Below are positions 54,601 through 64,000 of a stretch of DNA of 64,000 bases, piece by piece. The notes beneath the pieces are model-generated. The model worked only from the letters and a program-made list of their open reading frames with translations, was not told where the DNA came from and made no database searches. The stretch's first letter is position 1, and each line of letters begins with the position of its first letter. The translations under genes were made by a program, and so were the position numbers. Source of the stretch: Mycobacterium vicinigordonae (lineage in GTDB: Bacteria; Actinomycetota; Actinomycetes; Mycobacteriales; Mycobacteriaceae); assembly GCF_013466425.1 (NCBI RefSeq), contig NZ_CP059165.1, positions 6,200,001-6,264,000 of the forward strand. Reading direction: 5' to 3'.

Positions 54601-55232
54601 ATCTGCTGATCGGTCTAGGCGCGGGCGCGATCGTTCTGGTGGTGGCGCTGGTGGTGCTCGCCTCGGTAGTCAGCGAGATCTTCGGCGACGTCGGCAATGG
54701 CCTCAAGGGCGAACAACTGGGCCTGAACAACAACCCGTCGTCTTCGGCGACCGAGACGCCCGGCACTGCGGCGCCGTCGGGCAGCACCGTCAAGCCCACC
54801 AAAGCCACGGTCTTCTCCCCTGGCGGCGACGCCGACAACCCCGGCGACGCGGGCAACGCGATCGACGGCAATCCGGCCACCTCGTGGCAGACCGACACCT
54901 ACACCGACCCCGTCCCGTTCCCCGGGTTCAAGAGTGGCGTCGGACTGCTGCTGCAACTGCCGAAGCCGACGGTGGTCGGGGCGGTCACCATCGACATCTC
55001 CAGCACCGGCACTAAGGTGGAGCTCCGCTCGTCGACCTCGCCTAACCCGTCCAGGCTGGAAGACACCACCGTGCTGACCCCCGCCACCGTGCTGAAACCC
55101 GGCCACAACACCATCCAGGTCAAAGGGGCCGCACCGACGTCGACCCTGCTGGTGTGGATCTCCACGCTGGGCACCACCGGCGGCAAGAGCCGTGCGGACA
55201 TCTCCGAGATCACCATCCAAGCCGGTTCCTGA
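51597..55232 (+). CDS. murJ: MurJ-type lipid II flippase fused to a pseudokinase (MviN)
   Basis: A 1211-residue protein matching Mtb MviN (Rv3910, 1184 residues). Residues 1-55 are Pro/Arg-rich; about 60-590 are the 14-helix MurJ flippase (NQLPNLVAALVLEATFTAIF and following); about 722-960 are a protein-kinase fold without HRD or DFG (the matching stretch reads LSIDHPSRVRLSIDGD), hence a pseudokinase. A further membrane helix at about 1002-1024 leads to an extracellular beta domain (about 1060-1211, FSPGGDADNPGDAGNAIDGN, resembling F5/8-type sugar-binding folds). In Mtb PknB phosphorylates the pseudokinase and FhaA binds it to restrain peptidoglycan synthesis. Confidence 0.95.
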   Translation: MNRAPRRVHPPQSPPPQRPPLSQPRSAVPPPGLPPRPGWTPHQAPRRTQQLPRRAELSDAALVKRSWGMAFATLISRLTGFARIVLLAAILGAALSSSFSVANQLPNLVAALVLEATFTAIFVPVLARAEQDDADGGAAFVRRLVTLATTLLIVATALSVAAAPLLVRLMLGRDPQVNEPLTTAFAYLLLPQVLVYGLSSVFMAILNTRNIFGPPAWAPVVNNIVAIATLGVYLAVPGELSVDPVKMGNAKLLVLGIGTTLGVFAQTAVLLVAIGRERISLRPLWGIDERLKRFATMAAAMVLYVLISQLGLVIGNQIASTAAASGPAIYNYTWLVLMLPFGMIGVTVLTVVMPRLSRNAAADDIPAVLADLSLATRLTMITLIPAVAFMTVGGPAMGSALFAYGHFGQVDAGYLGAAIALSAFTLIPYALVLLQLRVFYARDEPWTPIVVIIVITSVKIAGSLAAPHLTSNKQLVAGYLGTANGLGFLAGAVVGHLLLRRSLLPKGGRLIGLGEVRTILVTIAASLLAGLVAHVADRLLGIDGLTAHGGMGSLLRLLVLAVIMVPILAVVMLGAQVPEARAARDVIRRRLGIPDMRPPQRTATVSSRRSPVTYPEHRNATLPGDDAVREPIRRGSPVTRAGLAKGPEVTDRTPDSAASSSPLSSKASQDRPRADDFQPDIPAAKDPSREHVNGDAAEARGPLPFDAPRERNPEPGPDDAHLVPGARIANGRYRLLISHGGTPPLQFWQAMDTALHRQVALTFVDPEGALPEDAVQEILSRTLRLSRIDKPGIARILDVVHTGSGGLVVAEWIRGGSLQEVADTSPSPVGAIRAMQSLAAAADAAHRAGVALSIDHPSRVRLSIDGDVVLAFPATMPDANPQDDIRGIGASLYALLVNRWPLPQTGAPSGLAAAERDANGQAVEPTVIDRDIPFQISAVAVRSVQEDGGIRSASTLLNLLQQATAVADRTEVLSPIAEPPGPSSPRRSTERGDDAYSRRRRNLLIGLGAGAIVLVVALVVLASVVSEIFGDVGNGLKGEQLGLNNNPSSSATETPGTAAPSGSTVKPTKATVFSPGGDADNPGDAGNAIDGNPATSWQTDTYTDPVPFPGFKSGVGLLLQLPKPTVVGAVTIDISSTGTKVELRSSTSPNPSRLEDTTVLTPATVLKPGHNTIQVKGAAPTSTLLVWISTLGTTGGKSRADISEITIQAGS

Positions 55233-55268
55233 AGTGCCCGCCGCCCGCCGATTGGTTACGGTCCGGCG

Positions 55269-55859
55269 ATGGGATTGCGGCAAAGCACGCGACGGCTCCG
55301 CAGCGACGCCGAGCTACTGACCGCGCATGTCGCCGGCGACCGCCGCGCCTTCGCCGAGTTGTTCGCCCGCCACCACCGACGGCTGTACCGGCTGGCGAAG
55401 CTGATTAGCCTGAACGCCGAGGATGCCGAGGACGCGCTGCAGGAGGCGATGCTGTCCGCGCACCGCGGTGCCGCTTCGTTCCGCCGGAACGCTCAGGTCA
55501 GCTCGTGGCTGCACCGCATCGTGCTCAACGCCTGCCTGGATCGGTTGCGCAGGGCCAAGGCGCAGCCGGCTGTCCCGCTGCGCTGGGACTATCCCGTCGC
55601 CGACCGGACCACGCAGTCCGACACCGCGATCGTGGTCCAGCGCGCGCTGATGCGGTTGCCGGTCGAACAGCGGGCGGTGGTGGTCGCCGTCGACATGCAC
55701 GGTTATTCGATCGCCGAGACCGCGGCGCTACTGGGGGTGGCCGAAGGCACGGTCAAGAGCCGATGCTCGCGCGCGCGGGCGCGATTGGCCCGGTTGTTGG
55801 GCTACCTGGACGCCGGCGACTCGACGTCCCGGGCGCTGCGAGCACCGAACCGCGCATGA
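55269..55859 (+). CDS. sigM: ECF sigma factor SigM
   Basis: A 196-residue ECF sigma factor matching Mtb SigM (Rv3911). Sigma-2 (about 20-85) has DAEDALQEAMLSAHRGAASF and SWLHRIVLNACLDRLR; sigma-4 (about 120-175) has LPVEQRAVVVAVDMHGYSIA and a helix-turn-helix ending GTVKSRCSRARARLARLLG. Its anti-sigma gene rsmA starts 15 bases downstream. In Mtb SigM controls several esx genes and envelope functions. Confidence 0.94.
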   Translation: MGLRQSTRRLRSDAELLTAHVAGDRRAFAELFARHHRRLYRLAKLISLNAEDAEDALQEAMLSAHRGAASFRRNAQVSSWLHRIVLNACLDRLRRAKAQPAVPLRWDYPVADRTTQSDTAIVVQRALMRLPVEQRAVVVAVDMHGYSIAETAALLGVAEGTVKSRCSRARARLARLLGYLDAGDSTSRALRAPNRA

Positions 55860-55874
55860 CGCACACTGGGGCGG

Positions 55875-56594
55875 ATGAGTGCCGCCGAGGACGACGCCGA
55901 TCCGCAACCACCGCTGACGGTTGAACAGCTTGCCGACCTGCAGGCGGGCCTGCTCGATGATGACACCGCCGCAGCCGTGCGAAGCCGCATCCGCACCGAC
56001 CCGCAGGCCGCGGACGCATTGCAGGCGCTGCACCAGGTGCGTCGCGATCTCGCCGCCTTGGCGGCCGAACCCGCACCCAACGCTCCCCCGCAGCTCGTCG
56101 ACAGTGTCGCCGCCGCATTGCGCTCGCCGGGCGCCGCTCACGCAGCGCGGCCTCCGATGCGCTCCGCGCGGGTCATCGCCGGGTTAGTCGGCTTCGCCGG
56201 GGTGGTGGCCGCGATTGGTTTGGGCACTGCGGCGTTGCTGCGCTCGCCGTCCTCTGGCTCGAAAACCGATCCCACCGCCAACCACATAACCGTGTCCGCG
56301 CCGGTCCCGGTGATTCCGCTGTCGGACCCGGAGATCCTCGCCTTGTTGCATCGTCCGCCCGATTTCGGTGCGCTGACCAACCCTGGGCAGCGCGCCTCCT
56401 GCCTGGGCGGCCTAGGCTACCCGGCGGGCACCCCGATCCTGGGCGCCCAACCGGTCGAGGTCAATTCCCGCCCGGGGGTACTGCTGGTGATGGCCGGTGA
56501 CACCCCCGGCACTGTGACCGCCTACGCGGTCGCGCTGAGCTGCAGTGCCGCCGATACCGGACTGCTAGCCACCACCACCATTCCGCGCGCATAG
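55875..56594 (+). CDS. rsmA: Anti-sigma factor RsmA (for SigM)
   Basis: A 239-residue single-pass protein matching Mtb RsmA (Rv3912, 254 residues). The N-terminal 90 residues are the cytosolic sigma-binding domain, helical and without a zinc-ligand HxxxCxxC set. One membrane helix lies at about 97-120 (VIAGLVGFAGVVAAIGLGTA), and the C-terminal domain is extracellular with two cysteines (RASCLGG and ALSCSAA). It holds SigM at the membrane until a redox or envelope signal. It is in an operon with sigM. Confidence 0.88.
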   Translation: MSAAEDDADPQPPLTVEQLADLQAGLLDDDTAAAVRSRIRTDPQAADALQALHQVRRDLAALAAEPAPNAPPQLVDSVAAALRSPGAAHAARPPMRSARVIAGLVGFAGVVAAIGLGTAALLRSPSSGSKTDPTANHITVSAPVPVIPLSDPEILALLHRPPDFGALTNPGQRASCLGGLGYPAGTPILGAQPVEVNSRPGVLLVMAGDTPGTVTAYAVALSCSAADTGLLATTTIPRA

Positions 56595-56625
56595 CCGGCT
56601 CGGATCGGTGTCGTGTGCGGCTGTC

Positions 56626-56652
56626 GGGAACACCACTGCCTAGGCTGGCGTT
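56626..56652 (+). promoter_or_regulatory. SigH-type promoter of trxB2-trxC
   Basis: GGGAACA (56626-56632), a 16-base spacer and CGTT (56649-56652) match the mycobacterial SigH consensus GGGAAYA-N16/17-CGTTR. Transcription would start near 56660, leaving a leader of about 45 bases with AAAGG before the trxB2 ATG. In Mtb this operon is a known SigH target in oxidative stress. Confidence 0.75.
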
Positions 56653-56703
56653 CGTAGACTTTGCAGATCCACCTTAAGTTCGGTATCGCCCCGAAAGGCC
56701 CGC

Positions 56704-57690
56704 ATGCCCGCATCAGACACCATCCATGACGTGATCATCATCGGTTCCGGTCCCGCCGGGTACACCGCGGCCCTCTACACTGCGCGCGCCCAGCTCAAGC
56801 CACTGGTCTTCGAGGGCACCTCGTTCGGTGGGGCACTGATGACCACCACCGAGGTGGAAAACTATCCGGGTTTCCGCGATGGCATCACCGGGCCGGAATT
56901 GATGGACCAGATGCGCGAGCAGGCCCTGCGATTCGGCGCCGACCTTCGCATGGAGGACGTCGAATCGGTTTCGCTGCGAGGACCGGTCAAATCGGTGGTC
57001 ACCGCCGAGGGCGAGGCATTCCAGGCCAGGGCGGTGATCCTGGCGATGGGCGCGGCCGCCCGTTACCTGCAAGTACCCGGCGAGCAGGAGTTGCTGGGCC
57101 GCGGTGTGAGTTCCTGCGCTACCTGCGACGGCTTCTTCTTCCGCGACCAGGACATCGCAGTGATCGGCGGCGGCGACTCCGCGATGGAGGAAGCCACCTT
57201 CCTGACCCGGTTCGCCCGCAGCGTCACGCTGGTGCACCGGCGCGAGGAGTTCCGTGCGTCCAAGATCATGCTCGAGCGCGCACAGACCAACGACAAGATC
57301 GCCATCTTGACCAACAAGGCGGTGCTCGGGGTCGACGGCGACACGACGGTCACCGGGCTGCGGCTGCGCGACAACGTGACGGGCGAGCAGACCACATTGC
57401 CGGTGACCGGAGTGTTCGTGGCAATCGGCCACGAACCGCGCTCGGCGCTGGTGCGCGACGCGGTGGACCTCGATCCGGACGGCTACGTGGTGGTCCAGGG
57501 CCGGACTACCAGCACGTCGCTGGAAGGTGTGTTTGCCGCCGGCGACCTGGTGGACCGCAGCTACCGGCAGGCGGTCACCGCCGCCGGCAGCGGGTGTGCC
57601 GCCGCGATCGACGCCGAGCGCTGGCTCGCCGAGCACGAAACTACCGGCGAGACCGGCAGTACCGACACCCTGATTGGAGCAAAGCGATGA
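56704..57690 (+). CDS. trxB2: Thioredoxin reductase TrxB2
   Basis: A 328-residue NADPH-dependent flavoenzyme matching Mtb TrxB2 (Rv3913). FAD-binding [16 protein letters not shown] is near the N terminus, the redox-active pair is Cys138-Ala-Thr-Cys141 ([10 protein letters not shown]), the NADPH site is [12 protein letters not shown], and the second FAD motif is [10 protein letters not shown]. It reduces thioredoxins; the partner TrxC gene overlaps its stop by four bases. Confidence 0.97.
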   Translation: MPASDTIHDVIIIGSGPAGYTAALYTARAQLKPLVFEGTSFGGALMTTTEVENYPGFRDGITGPELMDQMREQALRFGADLRMEDVESVSLRGPVKSVVTAEGEAFQARAVILAMGAAARYLQVPGEQELLGRGVSSCATCDGFFFRDQDIAVIGGGDSAMEEATFLTRFARSVTLVHRREEFRASKIMLERAQTNDKIAILTNKAVLGVDGDTTVTGLRLRDNVTGEQTTLPVTGVFVAIGHEPRSALVRDAVDLDPDGYVVVQGRTTSTSLEGVFAAGDLVDRSYRQAVTAAGSGCAAAIDAERWLAEHETTGETGSTDTLIGAKR

Positions 57691-58037
57691 GCAACGCCGA
57701 CAAGTCCGGCACCATCGAGGTTTCCGACGCCTCCTTCTCCACCGACGTGTTGTCCAGTGACAAGCCGGTGCTGGTCGACTTCTGGGCAACGTGGTGCGGG
57801 CCGTGCAAGATGGTGGCTCCGGTGCTCGAGGAGATCGCTACCGAACGATCGGCGCAGCTGAAGGTCGCCAAACTGGACGTGGACGCCAACCCCGAGACGG
57901 CGCGCGACTTTCAGGTGGTGTCGATCCCCACCATGATCTTGTTCAAAGGCGGTGAACCGGTGAAACGGATCGTCGGTGCCAAGGGCAAAGCGGCGCTACT
58001 GCGGGAGCTTTCCGACGCGGTTCCCGACCTCGGCTAG
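57687..58037 (+). CDS. trxC: Thioredoxin TrxC
   Basis: A 116-residue thioredoxin with the active site WCGPC (Cys37 and Cys40) and the cis-proline loop [11 protein letters not shown]. It matches Mtb TrxC (Rv3914) and serves as the main cytosolic disulfide reductant fed by TrxB2. ATG 57687 overlaps the trxB2 stop in ATGA; longer frames to the left are not likely. Confidence 0.97.
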   Translation: MSNADKSGTIEVSDASFSTDVLSSDKPVLVDFWATWCGPCKMVAPVLEEIATERSAQLKVAKLDVDANPETARDFQVVSIPTMILFKGGEPVKRIVGAKGKAALLRELSDAVPDLG

Positions 58038-58088
58038 CGGCAACCCGTAGTCCCAGGTCACAATCACCTCACGTATTGCAGAAACAAG

Positions 58089-58110
58089 CCCCCGACTGGC
58101 CTGGGGTTTT
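58089..58110 (+). terminator. Hairpin plus T-run after trxC
   Basis: CCCC (within 58089-58093) pairs with GGGG (58103-58106) around a 9-10-base loop, followed by TTTT. The short GC stem and T-run fit a weak rho-independent terminator of the trxB2-trxC transcript. Confidence 0.4.
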
Positions 58111-58196
58111 CCCGATCCGACCGTGGATCTGCGACAATACGAGGCAACTGCGCTGCTCTTGGCAGCGATGTCAATTAGTCCCGGAGGACCCTTGGT

Positions 58197-59417
58197 ATGC
58201 CGAGTCCGCGCCGCGAAGACGGCGACGCGCTGCGCTGTGGCGACCGCGGCGCAGCTGTCACCGAAATCCGGGCGGCGCTCGCCGCGCTGGGAATGCTGGA
58301 CAATCCGGACGAGGATCTGACCACCGGACGCCACATCGCGTTCGAGGTTTTCGACGAAGAACTCGACCATGCGGTTCGCGCGTTTCAGCAGCATCGTGGG
58401 CTGTTGGTGGATGGCATCGTCGGTGAGGCCACCTACCGGGCATTGAAGGAGGCTTCCTACCGCCTCGGTGCGCGCACTCTGTATCACCAATTCGGCGCAC
58501 CCCTCTACGGTGACGACGTCGCCACCCTGCAGGCCCGCCTGCAAGATCTCGGCTTTTACACCGGTCTGGTCGACGGGCATTTCGGGTTGCAGACTCACAA
58601 CGCGCTGATGTCCTATCAACGCGAGTACGGCTTGTCCGCGGACGGGATTTGCGGCCCAGAAACGTTGCGTTCGTTGTATTTCCTGAGTTCCAGGGTCAGC
58701 GGTGGATCGCCACATGCGATCCGCGAGGAGGAGCTGGTGCGCCGCTCCGGGCCCAAGTTGTCGGGTAAGCGCATCATCATCGATCCGGGCCGCGGCGGCA
58801 ATGACCACGGCCTGATCACCCAGGGCTCCGCCGGACCGATTAGCGAAGCAGACGTGTTGTGGGACTTGGCAAGTCGCCTCGAAGGCCGAATGACCGCCAT
58901 CGGCATGGAGACATTCCTGTCCCGGCCGACCGGCCACAGCCCATCGGATGCCGAACGTGCTGCGATCGCCAATTCCGTTGGCGCCGATCTGATGATCAGC
59001 CTGCGCTGTGAGACTCAGGCCAGCCCGTCGGCCAACGGGGTGGCATCGTTTCACTTCGGCAACTCGCACGGTTCGGTATCCACCATCGGGCGCAACCTGG
59101 CCGACTTCATCCAGCGAGAAGTGGTGGCCCGCACCGGATTACGTGACTGCCGGGTACACGGCCGGACGTGGGATCTGCTGCGGTTGACCAGGATGCCCAC
59201 CGTGCAGGTCGATGTCGGCTACATCACCAATCCCCGCGACCGCGAGATGCTGGTCACCACGCAGACGCGTGACGCCATCGCCGAGGGAATTCTGGCCGCG
59301 GTCAAACGCCTCTATCTGCTGGGCAAAAACGACCGGCCCACCGGCACATTCACGTTCGCCGAACTGTTGGCCCACGAGTTGTCGGTCGAACGCGCGAGTC
59401 GGATTACCGGCTCCTAA
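58197..59417 (+). CDS. cwlM: CwlM, PknB-regulated peptidoglycan synthesis regulator (amidase fold)
   Basis: A 406-residue protein, the same length as Mtb CwlM (Rv3915). Two peptidoglycan-binding-like domains (about 12-85, with VRAFQQHRGLLVDGIVGEAT, and 98-165, with LMSYQREYGLSADGICGPET) precede an amidase_3 fold (about 190-375). Two of the zinc-site positions are changed: DPGRGG instead of DPGHGG and SLRCE where a His is usual, so hydrolase activity is doubtful. There is no signal peptide. In mycobacteria CwlM is cytosolic, is phosphorylated by PknB and then activates MurA. A Thr cluster at 382, 384 and 386 matches reported phosphosites. GGAGGA precedes ATG 58197. The stop overlaps convergent Rv3916c by 4 bases. 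Confidence 0.95.
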   Translation: MPSPRREDGDALRCGDRGAAVTEIRAALAALGMLDNPDEDLTTGRHIAFEVFDEELDHAVRAFQQHRGLLVDGIVGEATYRALKEASYRLGARTLYHQFGAPLYGDDVATLQARLQDLGFYTGLVDGHFGLQTHNALMSYQREYGLSADGICGPETLRSLYFLSSRVSGGSPHAIREEELVRRSGPKLSGKRIIIDPGRGGNDHGLITQGSAGPISEADVLWDLASRLEGRMTAIGMETFLSRPTGHSPSDAERAAIANSVGADLMISLRCETQASPSANGVASFHFGNSHGSVSTIGRNLADFIQREVVARTGLRDCRVHGRTWDLLRLTRMPTVQVDVGYITNPRDREMLVTTQTRDAIAEGILAAVKRLYLLGKNDRPTGTFTFAELLAHELSVERASRITGS

Positions 59418-60199
59418 TCCGCGGGGGCCTCGCGCCGCGCTGGTGTGCGCAGAACGTTGCCGCCTGTCACACTTCCCGCCGATGCGGCCCCCACCGGTTG
59501 CTCGAGCTGAGCATTTTCCAGCAGCCGTTCCAGCGCCGCCTCGACTTCGGCCTTCCAGCCCAGCCCCTTGTCCAGCTCGAGGCGCAGCCGCGGGAAGTAC
59601 GGGTGCGGTGCAACCACCACGAAGCCGACGTCGATCAGAAAGTCCGCGTCGATGATGCAGTGCTCGACCGAGCAATCGTTGAGGGCCTCGAGTACCGGGC
59701 GGACGTCCTCGTCAACCGGCTCCTGGAGGTCAGTGGCCGCCTCGGTTCTGCCGAACGCCTCGAGTGCGCGCACGCCACGTCGAACCAGCTCGTCGATGAC
59801 CCTGGCAATCAGCTGGTGGGGCAGATCGGCCATCACATCCGGTTCGGTTTGGCCGCGTTCGATCCCCATGGACGTCAATAACACCGCGTCCGCCGAGACT
59901 GGTGCGGTGGGAAAACGATGCGCGCGGGGCACGGCCCGCGGTGGCGCGTAAAGGACATACCCCAGACACGGAGGTTCGGCCTGGCTGCGCTCATCGGGGA
60001 TCGCGGTGGCGACCTGCCCGCACGAACCCCACTCCAGCATCACCATCGACAGCCACGCTTCTTTTTCGAACTCGGGGTCGGCGAGGTGGTCGTTGGTACC
60101 GAGGGTCGCCGGATCGACTTCCCAGAAGACGCAGCGGCGCGCGTGCTTGGGGAGTTGCTCGAAGGCTTCGAGCCGCAGCGCTGAAATCCGAGTTGACAC
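59414..60199 (-). CDS. Conserved hypothetical protein (Rv3916c-like), possible GNAT-like fold
   Basis: A 261-residue protein matching Rv3916c. The first 200 residues are conserved (STRISALRLEAFEQLPKHAR, then CLGYVLYAPP, YFPRLRLELDKGLGWKAEVE), and the tail is low-complexity. Homologues are often annotated as GNAT N-acetyltransferases; the order of strands and the GYVLYAPP strand fit, but no acetyl-CoA loop is convincing, so the function stays open. GTG 60199 has AGGAG four bases upstream and gives the family start; the earlier start at 60232 is less likely. It is convergent with cwlM. Confidence 0.82.
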   Translation of the reverse strand: MSTRISALRLEAFEQLPKHARRCVFWEVDPATLGTNDHLADPEFEKEAWLSMVMLEWGSCGQVATAIPDERSQAEPPCLGYVLYAPPRAVPRAHRFPTAPVSADAVLLTSMGIERGQTEPDVMADLPHQLIARVIDELVRRGVRALEAFGRTEAATDLQEPVDEDVRPVLEALNDCSVEHCIIDADFLIDVGFVVVAPHPYFPRLRLELDKGLGWKAEVEAALERLLENAQLEQPVGAASAGSVTGGNVLRTPARREAPAD

Positions 60200-60636
60200 T
60201 AGTCTCCTGGCCTCCGTGCGATGCTCAAGCACCTCAAACCCATAAGCCGACTCCGGCCGGTCCGACTCGCATTACCCCACGGCCGTTGTCCACCGCGTGG
60301 GGCCGTGTTGTACGACCACGCGGCTGACCCCACTTTCCCGGCCACTACTGGCACCGGGAATTGCACCGGATGTGCACCGGCAACCATTCCAGGATAGGGA
60401 GTCGGTGCCCATCGGGCCAGTGTTGGCCCGGCCACGGCCGTGCGCGCCTCGCCGTTGCTCGCACCGGCAGAGTGCGCCGCCCAAATCACCGGCCAATCAG
60501 GCCGGTAACGGCCGAAAAGGGTTGATACAGAACAGATCTGCAGCATATTCGAGTGTCCGGAAGTAGCCGTTGCGCGCCGCCTCATCAGCTCAGTGTCACA
60601 GTGACGTAATTACATGGTGTGGCGGGTCGGGCCCGT
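60200..60636. other. Intergenic region between parB and Rv3916c
   Basis: About 437 bases with no convincing gene. It should hold the Rv3916c promoter and the 3' end of the parA-parB transcript. A small GTCAC/GTGAC dyad near 60595-60605 is the only hairpin-like element I noticed. No parS-like sequence was found here. Confidence 0.4.
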
Positions 60637-61620
60637 TCAGTCCTGCTTTTCGGTCATCAGGTCGATGATCCGCTGCAGATCATCGACGGATCCGAACTCG
60701 ACGACAATCTTGCCCTTGCGTTTGCCGAGGGCGACCGTGACCCGGGTGTCAAAGGCATTCGACAGCCGCTCAGCAACATCCTGCAACCCGGGCATCTGTA
60801 TCGGTTTGCGTCTCGGTGGTGCGGGAGTTGCGCCGTCGCCCCGGTTTGCCAGGGTGACCGCTTCCTCGGTGGCCCGCACCGATAGGCCCTCCGCAACGAT
60901 CCGGCTCGCCAGTTCCTCCTGCGCGTCCGGACCGGACTCCAGCGATAGCAACGCGCGCGCGTGCCCCGCGGACAACACTCCCGCGGCGACTCGCCGCTGT
61001 ACCGGGATGGGCAGCTTGAGCAACCGGATCATGTTGGTGATCAATGGTCGCGACCGGCCGATGCGGGCGGCCAGTTCGTCGTGGGTGACGCCGAACTCGT
61101 CCAGCAATTGCTGGTACGCCGCCGCTTCTTCCAAGGGGTTCAGTTGTACGCGATGAATGTTTTCCAGCAGGGCGTCGCGCAATAAATTGTCGTCGCCCGT
61201 TTCGCGCACGATGGCGGGTAGCGTCGCCAGGCCGGCCGCTTGAGCGGCCCGCCACCGCCGCTCCCCCATCACAATCTGGTAGTGCGCGCCACTCTGTGCG
61301 GCCGGCACCGCACGCACCACGATCGGTTGCAACAAGCCGAACTCGCGGATCGAGTGCACCAGTTCGGCGAGGGCTTCGTCGTCGAACACCTGTCGGGGCT
61401 GACGGGGATTGGGCTCGATGTCCGACGGCGCGATCTCGCGGTATACCGCACCCATCGAGGCGGCGTCGGGCAACGGGCCACCGATCACGACGTCGGCGGC
61501 CGCGGACCCCATCCGCGGCCCGAATGACGACGAGCCGGATTCGCCCTCGGCCGGGCCGGTTGGGATCAGGGATGCCAGGCCGCGACCGAGGCCGCCTTTC
61601 CGGCGCGATGGGTTCGTCAT
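60637..61620 (-). CDS. parB: Chromosome partitioning protein ParB
   Basis: A 327-residue ParB matching Mtb Rv3917c. The N-terminal tail contains the ParA-contact segment [14 protein letters not shown]; the CTP-binding ParB/Srx domain has [12 protein letters not shown] and the GERRWRA box; a helix-turn-helix (about 170-225) includes [20 protein letters not shown]; and the C-terminal dimer domain ends at the stop. It loads at parS, slides as a CTP clamp and recruits ParA. ATG 61620 lies three bases after the parA stop. Confidence 0.96.
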   Translation of the reverse strand: MTNPSRRKGGLGRGLASLIPTGPAEGESGSSSFGPRMGSAAADVVIGGPLPDAASMGAVYREIAPSDIEPNPRQPRQVFDDEALAELVHSIREFGLLQPIVVRAVPAAQSGAHYQIVMGERRWRAAQAAGLATLPAIVRETGDDNLLRDALLENIHRVQLNPLEEAAAYQQLLDEFGVTHDELAARIGRSRPLITNMIRLLKLPIPVQRRVAAGVLSAGHARALLSLESGPDAQEELASRIVAEGLSVRATEEAVTLANRGDGATPAPPRRKPIQMPGLQDVAERLSNAFDTRVTVALGKRKGKIVVEFGSVDDLQRIIDLMTEKQD

Positions 61621-61623
61621 TCG

Positions 61624-63479
<1,856 letters not shown>

Positions 63480-63534
63480 CTACAGCCCTGTAACTCCTAC
63501 GGGAGTCGCGGTCCGGTCACGGTTAGCAGTCAAG

Positions 63535-64000
63535 TCAGTCACGCAGCACGACCACCCGGCGCGACGGCTCCACGCCCTCACTCTCGCTGTGCACTCCGGC
63601 AACCACGGCCACCGCGTCGTGCACGATCTTCCGCTCGAACGGAGTCATCGGCGACAGGGCTTCGCGCTCACCGGTCTCAGCCACTCGCCGGGCCACCTTG
63701 TCGCCAAGAGCGGCCAGCTCTTCACGGCGGCGGCGGCGCCAGCCCGCGATGTCCAGCATCAGCCTGCTTCGTACCCCGGTCTTCTGGTGTACCGCCAGCC
63801 GAGTCAACTCTTGCAGCGCGTCGAGAACCTCTCCCCCACGGCCGACCAATTTGTTCAGATCGTCGCTGCCGTCAATACTGACGACCGCTCGATTGCCCTC
63901 GACGTCCAAATCGATGTCGCCGTCGAAGTCCAGCAGATCCAACAGCTCTTCCAGGTAGTCGCCAGCGATCTCGCCCTCGGCGACCAACCGCTCCTCCAGA
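63535..64000 (-). CDS. jag: Jag-family RNA-binding protein (KhpB), C-terminal part (cut by window edge)
   Basis: The frame is open to base 64000, so the N terminus lies outside. The visible 155 residues match Mtb Rv3920c: a KH domain (VVSIDGSDDLNKLVGRGGEV) and an R3H domain (MTPFERKIVHDAVAVVAGVH then SEGVEPSRRVVVLRD). A TTG at 63987 is not taken as the start because the upstream codons LEER are also conserved. Jag/KhpB binds RNA and affects cell elongation in other Gram-positives. It normally follows yidC in the rpmH-rnpA-yidC-jag-rsmG run. Confidence 0.94.
   Translation of the reverse strand, partial: LEERLVAEGEIAGDYLEELLDLLDFDGDIDLDVEGNRAVVSIDGSDDLNKLVGRGGEVLDALQELTRLAVHQKTGVRSRLMLDIAGWRRRRREELAALGDKVARRVAETGEREALSPMTPFERKIVHDAVAVVAGVHSESEGVEPSRRVVVLRD

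Noticed and set aside
60199..60585. 128-codon minus-strand frame upstream of Rv3916c
   Set aside because: No family resemblance and no start signals; treated as intergenic.

Overview
The window is chromosomal DNA of a slow-growing Mycobacterium. It is GC-rich, uses many GTG and TTG starts, and almost every gene has a recognisable counterpart, in the same order, in the M. tuberculosis (Mtb) H37Rv segment from gltB (Rv3859c) to jag (Rv3920c), next to the replication origin. I recognised homologues from memory of protein families and gene order; no database search was run. No tRNA, rRNA, CRISPR array or intact insertion sequence was seen.

Layout. (1) 1-5066: the start of gltB (minus), an EspI-like MinD/ParA ATPase (Rv3860-like), then a module I do not expect in H37Rv: an ECF sigma factor with a SnoaL-like tail, a divergent NmrA-type oxidoreductase and an F420-type nitroreductase-like protein. 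(2) 5187-31087: whiB6, Rv3863 and a full ESX-1 type VII secretion locus, espE-F-G1-H, eccA1-B1-Ca1-Cb1, PPE68, esxB-esxA, espI, eccD1, then on the minus strand mycP1, eccE1, espB, espL, espK and espJ. The PE35 gene is absent, and espJ is on the opposite strand from the Mtb arrangement. (3) 31186-36815: an interruption between mycP1 and eccA2 holding a truncated coding remnant, a thiolase, a wrecked VapBC toxin-antitoxin pair, two tandem PknH/PknJ-type receptor kinases and a small membrane protein. (4) 36865-45992: half of an ESX-2 locus (eccA2, eccE2, mycP2, eccD2, MinD-like ATPase, espG2, esxC, esxD). The genes that lie upstream in Mtb (PPE69, PE36, eccC2, eccB2 and onward through the CpnT toxin and esxEF) are missing; esxD is followed directly by a Rv3906c-like Asp-repeat protein. 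(5) 46242-64000: conserved origin-proximal genes pcnA, mutT4, Rv3909, murJ (mviN), sigM-rsmA, trxB2-trxC, cwlM, Rv3916c, parB-parA with two perfect parS sites, rsmG and the start-truncated jag.

How the genes work together. The ESX-1 set contains all membrane components (EccB, EccCa/Cb, EccD, EccE, MycP), the cytosolic AAA+ ATPase EccA, the PE/PPE chaperone EspG1 and substrates EsxA/EsxB, EspE/F, EspB, EspK and EspJ, so it should be functional. The ESX-2 remainder lacks the EccB and EccC core and cannot build a complete secretion machine from this locus alone. The 3' third joins redox control (SigM/RsmA, TrxB2/TrxC with a SigH-like promoter), cell-wall control (MurJ-pseudokinase and CwlM, both in the PknB network) and chromosome segregation (ParAB-parS).
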